A stretch of 64,000 nt of DNA from Mesorhizobium loti (GTDB lineage: Bacteria; Pseudomonadota; Alphaproteobacteria; Rhizobiales; Rhizobiaceae), in contig AP017605.1 of NCBI GenBank assembly GCA_002356515.1, positions 7,115,020 through 7,179,019 on the forward strand. Direction: 5' to 3'. Numbering within the stretch: position 1 is the stretch's first letter; every line of letters starts with the position of its first letter. The notes beneath the pieces were generated by a model. The model was not told where the DNA came from and did not search any database. It worked only from the letters and a program-made list of their open reading frames with translations. The translations under genes and the position numbers were made by a program. Shown here one piece after another: positions 1 to 8,380 of the stretch.

Positions 1-1238
1 ACTGCTACGCTGAGGAACTCGATGGGTCTCAGGCGCATGTCGAGAGGCGTGGCCAACGCCACTATGGCCATCGTGACCAGCGCCGGTACCAGGTAACGGG
101 AACTTCCGATCGGATCGGCAAGGTTTGGAATGGTCGTTGCCACTTGCAGAAGGCAAACCGACAGAAGCGCCACCGATCCATAGATGGCGAGCGGTCTGAC
201 CGCGTCGCCCGGCCTTACCGATGTTGCCACCGACCGCACGATCAACGCCACCAATATGATTGCCACAATCAATCGCAGCGCGCCGTAGAGACCGATCACG
301 GTCAGAAGTCCGCTGCCTCCCGGTGGAGATCCGCCGAAAACCGCCAGAACCTCCTTGCCCAGGACCAGAAGGTTGCCGACGATCGCCTCGTATGGCAGCC
401 ATTGGACGGAGGACGCGTCGCGCGCGGCATTGTTTACATGCGCGAAGGTCACTCCATAGAGGATGGTCCCGCCACCTATCGCTGCGCAGATCGAAGCGGT
501 CGCGCCCACCAAGGATGCTCTTCCCACACCTGCGTTATGCACTCCCAGCCCGTGGATCGACCACAGAGCGGCGGCGACGAGCGGCATCCCTATGGTAACG
601 ATCGCGCGCTGAGGATTGCCCCAGAACTCGGCTGTAATCAGCAGGCAGAGCAAAACGCTCCATAGGACGACGTCCTTCGTCGACTTCTCTCTCATCAACC
701 TGACGAGGCAGTAGATCGAGTACAGCGACATGTAGAGAATTGTGCCGTATGACGCCTGTCCGTAGAGATTTTCCGCCAGCACTCCGGACATTCCCGCCGC
801 TACTGAAGCGGTTATCAGCGTCCGCCGCGTCTTGCCGATCGGCGCCAGGCCGGCAGCCAGCCAGACGCTGTGCAGCACGAGTATGGATGTGACGAGGCCC
901 GAGATCGCATGAACTGTAAAGCCGGCGGGAAGAAAAGCCAGGGCCGGTATAATAAAGAGATGGCCGAATACAACGACAATGTCATTGTTTCCATAATACC
1001 AATCCGAGGGGAAGAAATTGTGGCTGCTCACAATTTCTCGCGCCAGCAAGACCTTCATTGCGCTGTCGGCGTGAAACAGTTTTTTGTATTCCACAAAAAC
1101 GTAGAATACGAGGAAGCAGAAATTGATCGCCAGAATTAATACTGCGGCAGGAAGCCAATAAGACCTGGCTTTGGGCAATCCCTCTGCCGGCAGATTCTGC
1201 TCAGCCGGGATTGTCCGGGACTGCTCCTGGATTGCCAT
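1..1238 (-). CDS. Multi-spanning membrane protein, possibly a GT-C-like glycosyltransferase (3' end beyond window)
   Basis: An open frame runs without a stop from ATG 1238 to the window edge, giving about 412 residues; the C-terminus lies outside. After a polar N-terminus of about 30 residues there are roughly nine or ten hydrophobic stretches. A conserved-looking loop after the first one reads FHADSAMKV followed by 'FFPSDWYYGNNDI', an acidic loop in the place where GT-C polyprenyl-phosphate-sugar transferases carry their catalytic Asp. I do not recognise a named family. Its position beside glycan methyltransferases and a flippase-like protein suggests transfer or modification of a lipid-linked sugar, which is inference. 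Nothing matching a strong ribosome binding site is seen. Confidence 0.7.
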   Translation of the reverse strand, partial: MAIQEQSRTIPAEQNLPAEGLPKARSYWLPAAVLILAINFCFLVFYVFVEYKKLFHADSAMKVLLAREIVSSHNFFPSDWYYGNNDIVVVFGHLFIIPALAFLPAGFTVHAISGLVTSILVLHSVWLAAGLAPIGKTRRTLITASVAAGMSGVLAENLYGQASYGTILYMSLYSIYCLVRLMREKSTKDVVLWSVLLCLLITAEFWGNPQRAIVTIGMPLVAAALWSIHGLGVHNAGVGRASLVGATASICAAIGGGTILYGVTFAHVNNAARDASSVQWLPYEAIVGNLLVLGKEVLAVFGGSPPGGSGLLTVIGLYGALRLIVAIILVALIVRSVATSVRPGDAVRPLAIYGSVALLSVCLLQVATTIPNLADPIGSSRYLVPALVTMAIVALATPLDMRLRPIEFLSVA

Positions 1239-1561
1239 GGTTCGGTTGGGCTCCCCCTAGAGCAGTTCACCGTTTCACGAAAACGGCGAGCCGCTCCAAC
1301 TCTTTGTTTTGACGCAACTCCTATGGGAAAGCCGTTACACGCTTTTCCTGGAATTGCTCGAAGCCGTGCACGCCGCTCGAAACCAAGGCTAGGCACGACA
1401 ACTGGCCTAGATGGACCGTTTGGCTTTGCCTTTGTCAACCTGCACGAGACAATCCAAGCCGGTATCAACGGTTCTTGCTGGACGGAGAGGCTGCCGGGCG
1501 GGTGACCCGCGCCTGCAGCCGCAACACAGCCTAAAATGGACAGCTGGCATGCTACAGTCCA
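1239..1561. other. Divergent intergenic region holding a short repeat
   Basis: The gap between the leftward membrane protein and the rightward small flippase-like gene contains the complete 100-bp repeat at 1260-1359. The rest (1360-1561) shows short open frames in several phases that cover one another and resemble nothing. I see no further gene in it. Confidence 0.6.
1260..1359 (+). repeat. Full-length short intergenic repeat, Mesorhizobium type
   Basis: The element begins GAGCAGTTC and ends GAATTGCTC, an imperfect (8 of 9) terminal inverted repeat. It contains the block GCTCCAACTCTTTG in the middle. The same block, with the adjoining 'caccgtttcacg' segment, occurs in the opposite orientation at 15224-15273. 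I know this pattern as an abundant non-coding repeat of Mesorhizobium genomes; the copy number elsewhere cannot be seen here. Confidence 0.65.
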
Positions 1562-1984
1562 ATGCCAAAGCGCCGGCCGATTCGAGCAAAATGGAGAAGC
1601 AAACTGGATAACCGTGCCACCGGCATTGCCCTCATTGTTGCGGCCGTATCTTTGCTCACCATGGCCCAAATCATCATCAAGTCCCGCCTGACCGAGCATG
1701 GGACGGTGCCGTTCAGCTTCGATGCGGGCTGGCCCTATCTGCTTGGTTTGCTCGCCGACTGGCAGGTTTGGATAGGAGGCCTTGGCCTCGTGGCTTCCAG
1801 TCTTTTCTGGTACGCGGGGATATCGAGAATTCCGCTATCGGTGGCCTTCCCGTTTGCGGCCCTGTCCTATCCCCTGATTTTCGCCGGCTCGATCGTGTTC
1901 CTGCACGAACGGTTCAGCTGGCAGTCCCTTGCGGGCAATGGCTTGATTGTCCTCGGTGTGGTGCTGGCGGCGACCCGGTCTTAG
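1562..1984 (+). CDS. Small four-helix EamA/SMR-family membrane protein, flippase-subunit-like
   Basis: The 140-residue protein has a basic N-terminus and four hydrophobic segments at about 20-40, 55-78, 85-110 and 120-138, the layout of SMR/EamA half-size transporters. A Pro-rich stretch between segments 2 and 3 (SRIPLSVAFPFAALSYP) and the end of the last segment resemble ArnE/ArnF-type undecaprenyl-phosphate-sugar flippase subunits. It is the only rightward gene in the first 6 kb and is flanked by glycan genes, so a role in moving a lipid-linked sugar is plausible. ATG 1562 is used because no other in-frame start precedes the first helix; the ribosome binding site is weak. A drug exporter is the main alternative. 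Confidence 0.7.
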   Translation: MPKRRPIRAKWRSKLDNRATGIALIVAAVSLLTMAQIIIKSRLTEHGTVPFSFDAGWPYLLGLLADWQVWIGGLGLVASSLFWYAGISRIPLSVAFPFAALSYPLIFAGSIVFLHERFSWQSLAGNGLIVLGVVLAATRS

Positions 1985-2026
1985 GCTGCGCGCTCGCAAG
2001 GCTGCTTTCGCGGTGAGCGCAACCCG

Positions 2027-2893
2027 TTACGGACGTCTCGCCACCACCAGCCGTGATCCGCCGACAGGAAGGGTGAGGCCCGTTGCCAGGATAAGGCTTT
2101 CGATCCCCATCACGGCCCGCAAAGAGGCATTTGTGGCCCGTCCGAGGCGCAATTCCCTGCCGGCGTCCAACTCCGGGCTCTTGCTCTTGCGCCGCCGTGA
2201 CAGGAACATCAGCGGCAACAGAAGCGACACGAAGGACGTGCTGTAGACGATCTCGAGCCCCACGCCTTCGATCCTTTGATGCAGCTCCCGTTTTTCATAG
2301 CGCCGGAAATGAAACGACTGTCTGTCGATGTCGCTCCAAAGCCATTTGTGCTGCGGCACGGAAATGATCACGCCCCCTCCAGGCTTCACCGCGCGTTTCA
2401 GATTCTCCAGCACGTCGACATCTTCCTCGATGTGCTCGATCACGTCGAACGCCCCCGCCACGTCGAATTCCGCGGCATAGGGCAACCGTCTTGCGTCCAT
2501 CTGCGCAAAGCTTGCCGACGGCACGCGGGCGGCGGCAAAGGGCAGCCCTGCAATGAAGATTTCGGTCCCGACAAGCCGGACCTCGGGAAAGGCGCGGGCG
2601 ATGCCGCGCAGCACAAAGCCCGTGCCGCAGCCGATCTCTAGGAACGACCGCAATTTCGGAAAGAACCGCCGCAGCGTGCGAACGATGATGGCATTGCGGG
2701 CCTCGAACCAGAAATTTCCGGCCTCGAGCCTAGCGAGTTCGGCAAAGAAGGTCTCGTGGAATCCCCCACCTTCGTTTGCCATTTCGGGTGCCCATGCGGG
2801 GAAGCCGTTCCGGCTCGCCGGAACGAAGCTGCAGGCCGGACAGCCTGCGTCAAGGGACGCATGGTGCAGACTGCAGCGCGGGCAAACGATCAT
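2027..2893 (-). CDS. Class I SAM methyltransferase with N-terminal Cys4 zinc ribbon
   Basis: The 288-residue protein opens with two CxxC knuckles (C4/C7 and C18/C21), a zinc ribbon often found in front of bacterial class I methyltransferases. The Rossmann-fold SAM motif LEIGCGTG follows at 85-92, then a DVIEHIEE motif and the VKPGGGVIISVPQ strand typical of Methyltransf_11/23. A C-terminal basic/hydrophobic stretch at about 210-235 could contact the membrane. It lies 16 bp downstream of the propeller gene on the same strand, so it is probably the last gene of a leftward operon running from 6128. The substrate is presumably a sugar or lipid-linked glycan, by context only. Confidence 0.8.
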   Translation of the reverse strand: MIVCPRCSLHHASLDAGCPACSFVPASRNGFPAWAPEMANEGGGFHETFFAELARLEAGNFWFEARNAIIVRTLRRFFPKLRSFLEIGCGTGFVLRGIARAFPEVRLVGTEIFIAGLPFAAARVPSASFAQMDARRLPYAAEFDVAGAFDVIEHIEEDVDVLENLKRAVKPGGGVIISVPQHKWLWSDIDRQSFHFRRYEKRELHQRIEGVGLEIVYSTSFVSLLLPLMFLSRRRKSKSPELDAGRELRLGRATNASLRAVMGIESLILATGLTLPVGGSRLVVARRP

Positions 2894-2909
2894 GTCGGCT
2901 CAAGCCTTG

Positions 2910-3812
2910 CTAGACGAGCACGGCCAGGCCGAAGCCGCTCTTCCCGTAGCCATTGCCGTTGTAAAGCATGTAGCGCTGTCCTCCATGATCGAACACAAAC
3001 GGGTACTCGATCATTTCCGAATCCCAGCCTGACTCCGAGCACACGATGCCCACAGCGTGGTCGAGCCGGGTCCAGTTCAGGCCGTCGGCGGACTCGGCAT
3101 AGCCGACGCGATAGCTCTCGCCGCGATAAGCATACCACATACGCCACAGCTCGCCGTCTCGCTTAACCGCGGGGCGAGATATCGCATATTCCTGTTCGCT
3201 CGCGAAATCGATGGCGACCCGTCCGTCACGGCGCCAATGGATGCCATCGTCGGAACGCGCATATTTGATGTGGTAGCGGTGGATCGGGCCGTTCACCGAT
3301 GAGCTCCAATCGACGCAGGATGTGTACCACATATGCCAGAGCCCGGCCTCATGCAGCACGCAGCAACTGCCGACAAAATGCGGCTCTGTCATCGAGCGAT
3401 CAAGCAGCGGACCCGCGGCGAAACGTGAAAACGAACCGTCGGCCGGCGCCGTGGCGAGGCCGATGGCGTTGCGGAAGGGAACGGTCACGCCCAGATTCCA
3501 GCCGACATAGTAGAGATACCGCGTCGGACCCGCGACCGTGAGCCAACTCGCCAGGGCGCCGCTGTCATCGAATTCGCCGAGACTTCCCGGCACCAGAACG
3601 GGCGACCGGGCGACCTCGAGGATGCGCGCCGGCGACGACAGGTCAACGATGACATAGCCGGTATGTGAGCGTTGCGATGCATCCCGAGAGCCGAAATAGA
3701 TTTTGAACAGATCGCCCGATACGTGCTCGGCGATCGGCATGGTGGCGTGCGAGCGCATCCACTCGATATCACCGGTCGGACAAAACAGCCGGCCGAGCTT
3801 CTCCCATCGCAC
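2910..3812 (-). CDS. Five-bladed beta-propeller glycosidase-like protein, second tandem paralogue
   Basis: A 300-residue protein with repeated Trp/Tyr-rich blades such as LWHMWYTS, DDGIHWRRDG and LWRMWYAYRGESYRVGYA, as in the GH43/GH32/GH130-like propeller superfamily. It is a clear paralogue of the neighbour at 3860-4786, sharing IYFGSRDASQRS, LYYVGWNL and YNGNGYG-type blocks. The start is GTG 3812, with AGAGGG nine bases upstream. The ATG at 3819, equivalent to the neighbour's start, is out of frame here. I see no signal peptide, so the protein is probably cytoplasmic. Relatives in O-antigen clusters have no defined activity that I can name; binding or processing of a glycan precursor is inference. 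Confidence 0.75.
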   Translation of the reverse strand: MRWEKLGRLFCPTGDIEWMRSHATMPIAEHVSGDLFKIYFGSRDASQRSHTGYVIVDLSSPARILEVARSPVLVPGSLGEFDDSGALASWLTVAGPTRYLYYVGWNLGVTVPFRNAIGLATAPADGSFSRFAAGPLLDRSMTEPHFVGSCCVLHEAGLWHMWYTSCVDWSSSVNGPIHRYHIKYARSDDGIHWRRDGRVAIDFASEQEYAISRPAVKRDGELWRMWYAYRGESYRVGYAESADGLNWTRLDHAVGIVCSESGWDSEMIEYPFVFDHGGQRYMLYNGNGYGKSGFGLAVLV

Positions 3813-3815
3813 CGG

Positions 3816-3860
3816 TCATATCCCTCTGAGCCGCGAACTCGGCGCTGCCGACCGCTCCGT
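3816..3860 (-). pseudogene. Vestigial 3' end of the NeuD-type acyltransferase gene between the paralogues
   Basis: These 45 bp match 4783-4827, the last 15 codons of the acyltransferase gene, at 38 of 45 positions. Read in the same frame they encode TERSAAPSSRLRGI plus stop, against TERSKVPSSRLRKI plus stop in the intact gene. The offset of 967 bp equals one propeller gene plus this tail. This is the scar expected from a tandem duplication whose unit was acyltransferase tail plus propeller gene. Confidence 0.75.
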
Positions 3861-4786
3861 CATGGTTCCAGGATGGCGGCGCCCACCCCATCCCTGCCAT
3901 AACCATTGCCGTTGTAAAGCAGGAAGCTGGCCCCGGCAGTATGCAGCAGGCTGGCATAGCAGACCATCTCGCAATCCCATCCGCTGGCGCTGGTGTCGAG
4001 CAGTGGCACCCTGTCGCGCTCCCAGTGAATCCCGTCAACGGATGAGGCGCGGTACACGCGGTACGTTTCGCCCAGACGCCTTGCGCAATAGAGCATTTCG
4101 TAGCCGGCATCCGTCCTCTGGACGACCGGTCGGGCGATCGCGTGCTCTCCCTCATGAAAAGGCAGGCAGACATGCTCGTTGGTCGTCCAATTCATGCCGT
4201 CGCGGCTCGTCGCGTGCTTGACGGTGTAATAGTGGATCGGAGCATTCTTCCCTTCCGGGTCGATCTCCCATCGCAGTCCCGACACATACCACATGCGGAA
4301 ATTGCCATCTTCAACGAGCACCCAGGGCGCGCCGGCAAGCAGGGGATCGTAGTGGTTTCTGCCGAGCACAGGCGCTTCGGAGAGGCGATCGAAATGCCGG
4401 CCTCCGTCACGTGATTCCGCGATCCCGATGGCGAAGGTGAAGGGCACCGTGCGGGTGAGTGACCAGCCGGTATAGTAGAGCAACAAGCGGCCTTCGTGAT
4501 CGACGAGGCAGCCTGGCATGGCACCGGAATCATCGAATGTCCCCGGCTGGCCAATATCCAGCGATGGGCGCTCCGAGCGGGCGGTCTGGGTCAATCCGTC
4601 AGCGGTCGCGGTGACTTCGGCCCAGCCGCCTCGTGAGCGGTTGCTGTCATCTCGGCTTGCAAAATGAATGCGGTATTTCTCGTTGCCCAGCCCCTGGGCA
4701 AAGGGGTTCTGGCAATGCGACCGCTCCCAGGGCGAGCCGCCCGGCCGGCATACCAATCCGGCGCGCTTGAAACGTGATCGCGTCAT
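3860..4786 (-). CDS. Five-bladed beta-propeller glycosidase-like protein, first tandem paralogue
   Basis: The 308-residue protein has the same blade motifs as its neighbour (MWYVSGLRWEIDPEG, RDGMNWTTNEH, VDGIHWERD, LLYNGNGYGRDGVG). Its ATG at 4786 overlaps the TGA of the acyltransferase gene in an ATGA arrangement, which implies translational coupling. The frame stays open upstream as far as 5050, but that extension overlaps the acyltransferase gene and is Arg-rich, so I reject it. No signal peptide is visible. It belongs to the GH43-like propeller superfamily; catalytic acidic residues cannot be assigned by eye. Confidence 0.75.
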   Translation of the reverse strand: MTRSRFKRAGLVCRPGGSPWERSHCQNPFAQGLGNEKYRIHFASRDDSNRSRGGWAEVTATADGLTQTARSERPSLDIGQPGTFDDSGAMPGCLVDHEGRLLLYYTGWSLTRTVPFTFAIGIAESRDGGRHFDRLSEAPVLGRNHYDPLLAGAPWVLVEDGNFRMWYVSGLRWEIDPEGKNAPIHYYTVKHATSRDGMNWTTNEHVCLPFHEGEHAIARPVVQRTDAGYEMLYCARRLGETYRVYRASSVDGIHWERDRVPLLDTSASGWDCEMVCYASLLHTAGASFLLYNGNGYGRDGVGAAILEP

Positions 4787-5448
4787 ATCTTTCTCAGCCG
4801 CGAACTCGGCACCTTCGACCGCTCCGTCGCGTTGCCGAGATAGACGCCGTCGGGCGCTGCATCCGCCAGAATTAGTGCTCCTGCGCCGATCACGCACCGC
4901 TCGCCCACACGGATATGGTCGCGCAGTGTCGCGTTGACGCCCAGGAAGCAGGCCTCGCCGATATCGACCCCGCCCGAGACCACGATATGCGAGGCGAGAA
5001 AGCAATGATCGGCAATGTGCGAGTGGTGCCCGATGTGATTGCCGCTCCACAGCGTCACATTGTTGCCGATCGATGCGAAAGGTTGGACGACGTTATTCTC
5101 GAGAATGAAGCAGTTTTCGCCGATCTTGCCGTCGTTGAGGATGGTGGCCTGGGAGCTGATATAGCTCACGAAATCGTAGCCCAGCGCTTTGAGCGCCAGA
5201 TATTTTTCGCGGCGAAGCTCATTCAGCTTGCTGTAGCTGAGCGCCACGAACGCACTATGGCTGCCCGGCGGATAGTCCCGGGTCATCGCCTCGAAGGGCA
5301 CGACAGGAAGGCCGGCCAGCCGATCCTGGGTCAGGAATGCACTGTCCACGGTGAAGGCGACGACATCGTAAGAGGAATCGCGCGTAAAATAATAGTGGGC
5401 GAGTTCAGCGATATCGCCTGCTCCGAATATGACGATGGGCCGCTTCAT
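4783..5448 (-). CDS. NeuD/PglD-type sugar O- or N-acyltransferase
   Basis: The 221-residue protein starts with an IFGAGDIAE nucleotide-sugar-binding strand. From about residue 110 it becomes a left-handed beta helix of hexapeptide repeats (TILNDGKIGENC, VTLWSGNHIGHHSHI, RVGERCVIGAGA). The His pair near residue 140 in NHIGHHSHI sits where NeuD/PglD enzymes carry the catalytic His. The role would be acetylation of an amino or hydroxyl group of a nucleotide sugar, fitting the WecE-type aminotransferase at 8381. Its ATG overlaps the upstream methyltransferase stop by 4 bp and its stop overlaps the propeller gene start by 4 bp, so the three genes form a tight unit. Confidence 0.85.
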   Translation of the reverse strand: MKRPIVIFGAGDIAELAHYYFTRDSSYDVVAFTVDSAFLTQDRLAGLPVVPFEAMTRDYPPGSHSAFVALSYSKLNELRREKYLALKALGYDFVSYISSQATILNDGKIGENCFILENNVVQPFASIGNNVTLWSGNHIGHHSHIADHCFLASHIVVSGGVDIGEACFLGVNATLRDHIRVGERCVIGAGALILADAAPDGVYLGNATERSKVPSSRLRKI

Positions 5449-6128
5449 GACTTCCTGACCAGGACGGTGAATTCATAGAGACCGTAGTCGTGCAGCAGTG
5501 CCACGCGCTGCGAATATTTTTTCTTGCAGATGTCGAAAAGCTTCGTTGGATCGGCATAGAAAAGATCGGCTCTTCTCTTGTCCAGATCCGAATAGGAGGT
5601 GAGGCAATTGAAGGCGAAGCCGCGCCGGCTGGTGGCATGGAGGACATCCAGCGTTGCCTCCAGATAAGCCGCCCATTCATCGTCCGGACGTGTCAGCCTG
5701 ACGTTGAAGATACCGCTCGCGAAGCCGAAATCGGCAATCTGCGCCGGCACTGATCCGACGGCAAACTGCGCTTGCGAACGATCACCAAAAAGTGTGGCCG
5801 CTGCTTCGATCATCTCTGCAGCCACATCGCAGCCATAGTATCGTACACTGGGAAAGCGATCTGCGAGGAACGGCAGCAAGGCACCGTAGCCGCACCCCAG
5901 ATCGTTGACCGTGAAGTCGCCCCGCAGGTCGATCAGCAACGCCAATTGTCTGAAGCGAAGGATCTGGCCTTCTTCCGTATTCCAGTCCACACCTTTGGGG
6001 CTGGGGCCGTGCGCCTGCACCTTGTCGCCATAGTAGCGGGCGACTTCAAGCAGCATTGCCCCGCTTTTGTCCGTTGCCGGGGCGCCAATAGACGTCATGG
6101 GCATAACCATCGGTGGGTTTTCGCTCAC
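5445..6128 (-). CDS. Class I SAM-dependent methyltransferase
   Basis: The 227-residue protein carries the SAM-binding motif VNDLGCGYGALLPFL near residue 75 and the acidic motif YYGCDVAAEMI near 98. It lacks an obvious C-terminal domain, so it is a small stand-alone enzyme. It is the first gene of a leftward operon (methyltransferase, acyltransferase, two propellers, methyltransferase) and overlaps the acyltransferase start by ATGA. The 5' end faces the rightward methyltransferase at 6167, leaving a 38-bp divergent gap. The substrate is not visible; sugar O-methylation is inferred from context. Confidence 0.8.
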   Translation of the reverse strand: MSENPPMVMPMTSIGAPATDKSGAMLLEVARYYGDKVQAHGPSPKGVDWNTEEGQILRFRQLALLIDLRGDFTVNDLGCGYGALLPFLADRFPSVRYYGCDVAAEMIEAAATLFGDRSQAQFAVGSVPAQIADFGFASGIFNVRLTRPDDEWAAYLEATLDVLHATSRRGFAFNCLTSYSDLDKRRADLFYADPTKLFDICKKKYSQRVALLHDYGLYEFTVLVRKS

Positions 6129-6166
6129 AGAATCGTGTATCCAAGTCTAAATGGGCGGTTCCGCGA

Positions 6167-7192
6167 ATGATACCGGAATTGAGTTTTGTTTCCCCGTGGA
6201 CTCGTCAGCCCCTGACAAAGGCGGCGGACGGCTCCGCGTTGCTGGGCGGGCCAGATGAGCGCTATCCCCTGATCGACGGCATTCCGCAACTGCTCATCCG
6301 CTCCGGCCAGGTGCAGGCCTCCTCCGAGAGCCAGGCCTATTACCGCGACCGGGCAAGCGAATATGATCGCGGCATCGCGGCAATGTTCGCCACCCTGCTT
6401 GCGGACGAGGAGCAAACGCGCAGGGACATGTTTGCCCAACTCGAGCTTCGGCCGGACAGCAGATTGCTGGAGATCGGTTGCGGAACCTGCCGCGACACCA
6501 TCCATCTGCTCGATATGCCCATCGACGTATTTGCCGGGGACCTGTCCCTTGAAATGCTGCTGACGGGGCAGCATCGCCTGCGCCGCGCGGGGAAGGACAC
6601 CTCACGCCTGCAGTTGTTCTGCGCCGATGTGATGCATTTGCCTTTCGCGGACGGGTTTTTCGATGCTGCCTTTCATTTCGGCGGCTTCAACCTGTTCCCA
6701 GACCACAGGCAAGCTTTGGCGGAAATCACCCGTGTCGTGAGGCCGAACGGGCGGGTCGTGGTCGGCGACGAGGGAATCGCGCCCTGGCTGGCGAACAGCG
6801 AATTCGCCAGGATACTGGAAAACTCCAATCCCCTGTTTCGCCATCGCGCGCCGCTGGACTGTATTCCTGTCGCTGCGCGACAGGTCACCTGCCGGTGGGT
6901 TCTCGGCGGGTCCTTTTATCTGATCAGCTTCGTGAAGGGCCAGGGAGAGCCGCCGCTCGATCTCGACGTCACATTCCCCGGGCGACGGGGCGGATCGCAC
7001 CGAACCCGCTATTTCGGCAAACTGGAGGGCGTTTCGCCCGAATTGCGCGACCAGGTGCTGGATGCGGCGGCGGTCGAGGGGATATCCGTGGTCGCCTGGC
7101 TGGAAAAAACGCTTGGCAGAGCCGTGCAGAATGCCCCGTGTGATGGCGCCGACGACCAGCTAGTCGCGAACTCTCTCCGACCCAAGGGATGA
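6167..7192 (+). CDS. Class I SAM methyltransferase with Trm112-like N-terminus
   Basis: This 341-residue protein begins with a segment ending ERYPLIDGIPQLL, as in the Trm112p-like leader of many bacterial methyltransferases. A Methyltransf_11 domain follows, with SAM motif LLEIGCGTCRD and the ADVMHLPFADGFFDAAFHFGG strand. I use ATG 6167: the frame is open from 6113, but that start would overlap the divergent gene and add a basic, unconserved leader. The last 33 bp overlap tail-to-tail with the GT2 gene on the other strand. The C-terminal 120 residues after the core fold resemble nothing I can name. Confidence 0.8.
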   Translation: MIPELSFVSPWTRQPLTKAADGSALLGGPDERYPLIDGIPQLLIRSGQVQASSESQAYYRDRASEYDRGIAAMFATLLADEEQTRRDMFAQLELRPDSRLLEIGCGTCRDTIHLLDMPIDVFAGDLSLEMLLTGQHRLRRAGKDTSRLQLFCADVMHLPFADGFFDAAFHFGGFNLFPDHRQALAEITRVVRPNGRVVVGDEGIAPWLANSEFARILENSNPLFRHRAPLDCIPVAARQVTCRWVLGGSFYLISFVKGQGEPPLDLDVTFPGRRGGSHRTRYFGKLEGVSPELRDQVLDAAAVEGISVVAWLEKTLGRAVQNAPCDGADDQLVANSLRPKG

Positions 7193-8158
7193 CCGATCTT
7201 TAGCATCGCCATCGTTCTGCCCCTCGATGCCTGCCGCAGCACCACGATGAATAGCTCGAATTATCGTGTAGGGACGACGTTTGGTTTCGGACAGTATGTT
7301 GGCAATGTAGACACTGAGAAGACCAAGGACGAGCATCGTCATGCCGCCAAAGAACCATATGGAAATTATTATGGAGGTGAACCCGCTAACGCCAACACCG
7401 TAGACAACATATCTTGTGAGATAAAACGCCATCGTCAGTACCGACAACATCGAAATTGTGAGACCAAAATACAGTATCAGGTAAAGAATTTTGGTCGATG
7501 TCGTCATCAGATAGCGAACCGCCATTTGAATGCGGCGGTTGATCGAATAGGTCGTGGGCGACAAAGCGTGCTTGACGACGAGTTGTGAATCCTGCCGGAA
7601 CCCGGTCAGTTGAAACAGATGAGCGATGATAAACTCATGATCCTGATGGCTGACGAGCGCGGCGACATAGGCGCGGGTCATGAGCCGCGCGATCACCAGA
7701 TTGCGCGGCAGGTGGAAGTCGCTCAGCCAGTCATTGATCGAGAAGAATATCGCACCGGTCCATCGTTCAAAAGTGCCGCCACGGCGAGATTCCTGCACCC
7801 CATAGACCACATCGAGCTTGTGTTCCGACATCTGGTCGGCAAAGGACAGCAGCCACTCGGGCTCTTCCTCGAGATCGCTGTCGATGAGGAACACCCGATC
7901 GCCCTTGGCATGGGCCAGCCCGGTCATGATCGCCTTGTGGTGGCCGAAGTTGCGTGACAGGTCGATAACGGTCACGTGCCGGTCAATCGCGCTGCGCGCG
8001 ACGGCCAGATCCAGGCTGCCATCGGGAGAGCCGTCATTGACGAGGACGATCTCGAAGTCATCCCCGACCAGGCGGCGCGCGGCGGCAGAGACTCGGTCGC
8101 AAAACTCGGCGATATGGGGCTCTGACTTGTAGAGCGTGCTGACGACGGAAAGCTTCAT
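7160..8158 (-). CDS. Membrane-anchored family 2 glycosyltransferase (polyprenyl-phosphate sugar synthase type)
   Basis: A 332-residue GT-A enzyme. VLVNDGSPDGS near residue 42 and the DxD-type motif LIDSDLEEEPEW near residue 93 define GT2. Two hydrophobic helices near 225-250 and 260-290 and a basic C-terminus are typical of DPM1/GtrB/ArnC-like enzymes that load a sugar on undecaprenyl phosphate. I start at ATG 8158 (MKLSVVSTLYKSEPH) because family members begin there; TTG 8200 would add 14 unsupported residues. Together with the flippase-like protein at 1562 and the membrane protein at 1-1238 it could form a GtrA/GtrB/Gtr-type side-branch module, which is inference. Confidence 0.85.
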   Translation of the reverse strand: MKLSVVSTLYKSEPHIAEFCDRVSAAARRLVGDDFEIVLVNDGSPDGSLDLAVARSAIDRHVTVIDLSRNFGHHKAIMTGLAHAKGDRVFLIDSDLEEEPEWLLSFADQMSEHKLDVVYGVQESRRGGTFERWTGAIFFSINDWLSDFHLPRNLVIARLMTRAYVAALVSHQDHEFIIAHLFQLTGFRQDSQLVVKHALSPTTYSINRRIQMAVRYLMTTSTKILYLILYFGLTISMLSVLTMAFYLTRYVVYGVGVSGFTSIIISIWFFGGMTMLVLGLLSVYIANILSETKRRPYTIIRAIHRGAAAGIEGQNDGDAKDRSSLGSERVRD

Positions 8159-8380
8159 GAGGGGAACAGGCCCGTTGCTGCGCCAGGCACTTCCGCCCAA
8201 CGTCTCATTTCCGCTATCGTTGCCCCAGGAAAAGCAACACCGTCAACCTGGCTTCCTTCATTCTACCCCCTTGGTGCGAAAATCGGATGTTCTCGTGCCC
8301 AATTTCCCAAGTTGGCTTGCTCAAGCCGCCAATTAATGGAACTGTCCCGGTTGAAGTACAGGAGGTACTTTCTTTCGGCG

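Noticed and set aside
4787..5050. Upstream extension of the first propeller gene
   Set aside because: It overlaps the acyltransferase gene and is Arg-rich without family similarity; the coupled ATG 4786 fits better.
8305..8335. Imperfect hairpin around ttggcttgctcaagcc as a riboswitch or terminator
   Set aside because: The stem is short and interrupted, has no T run and no recognisable leader structure.
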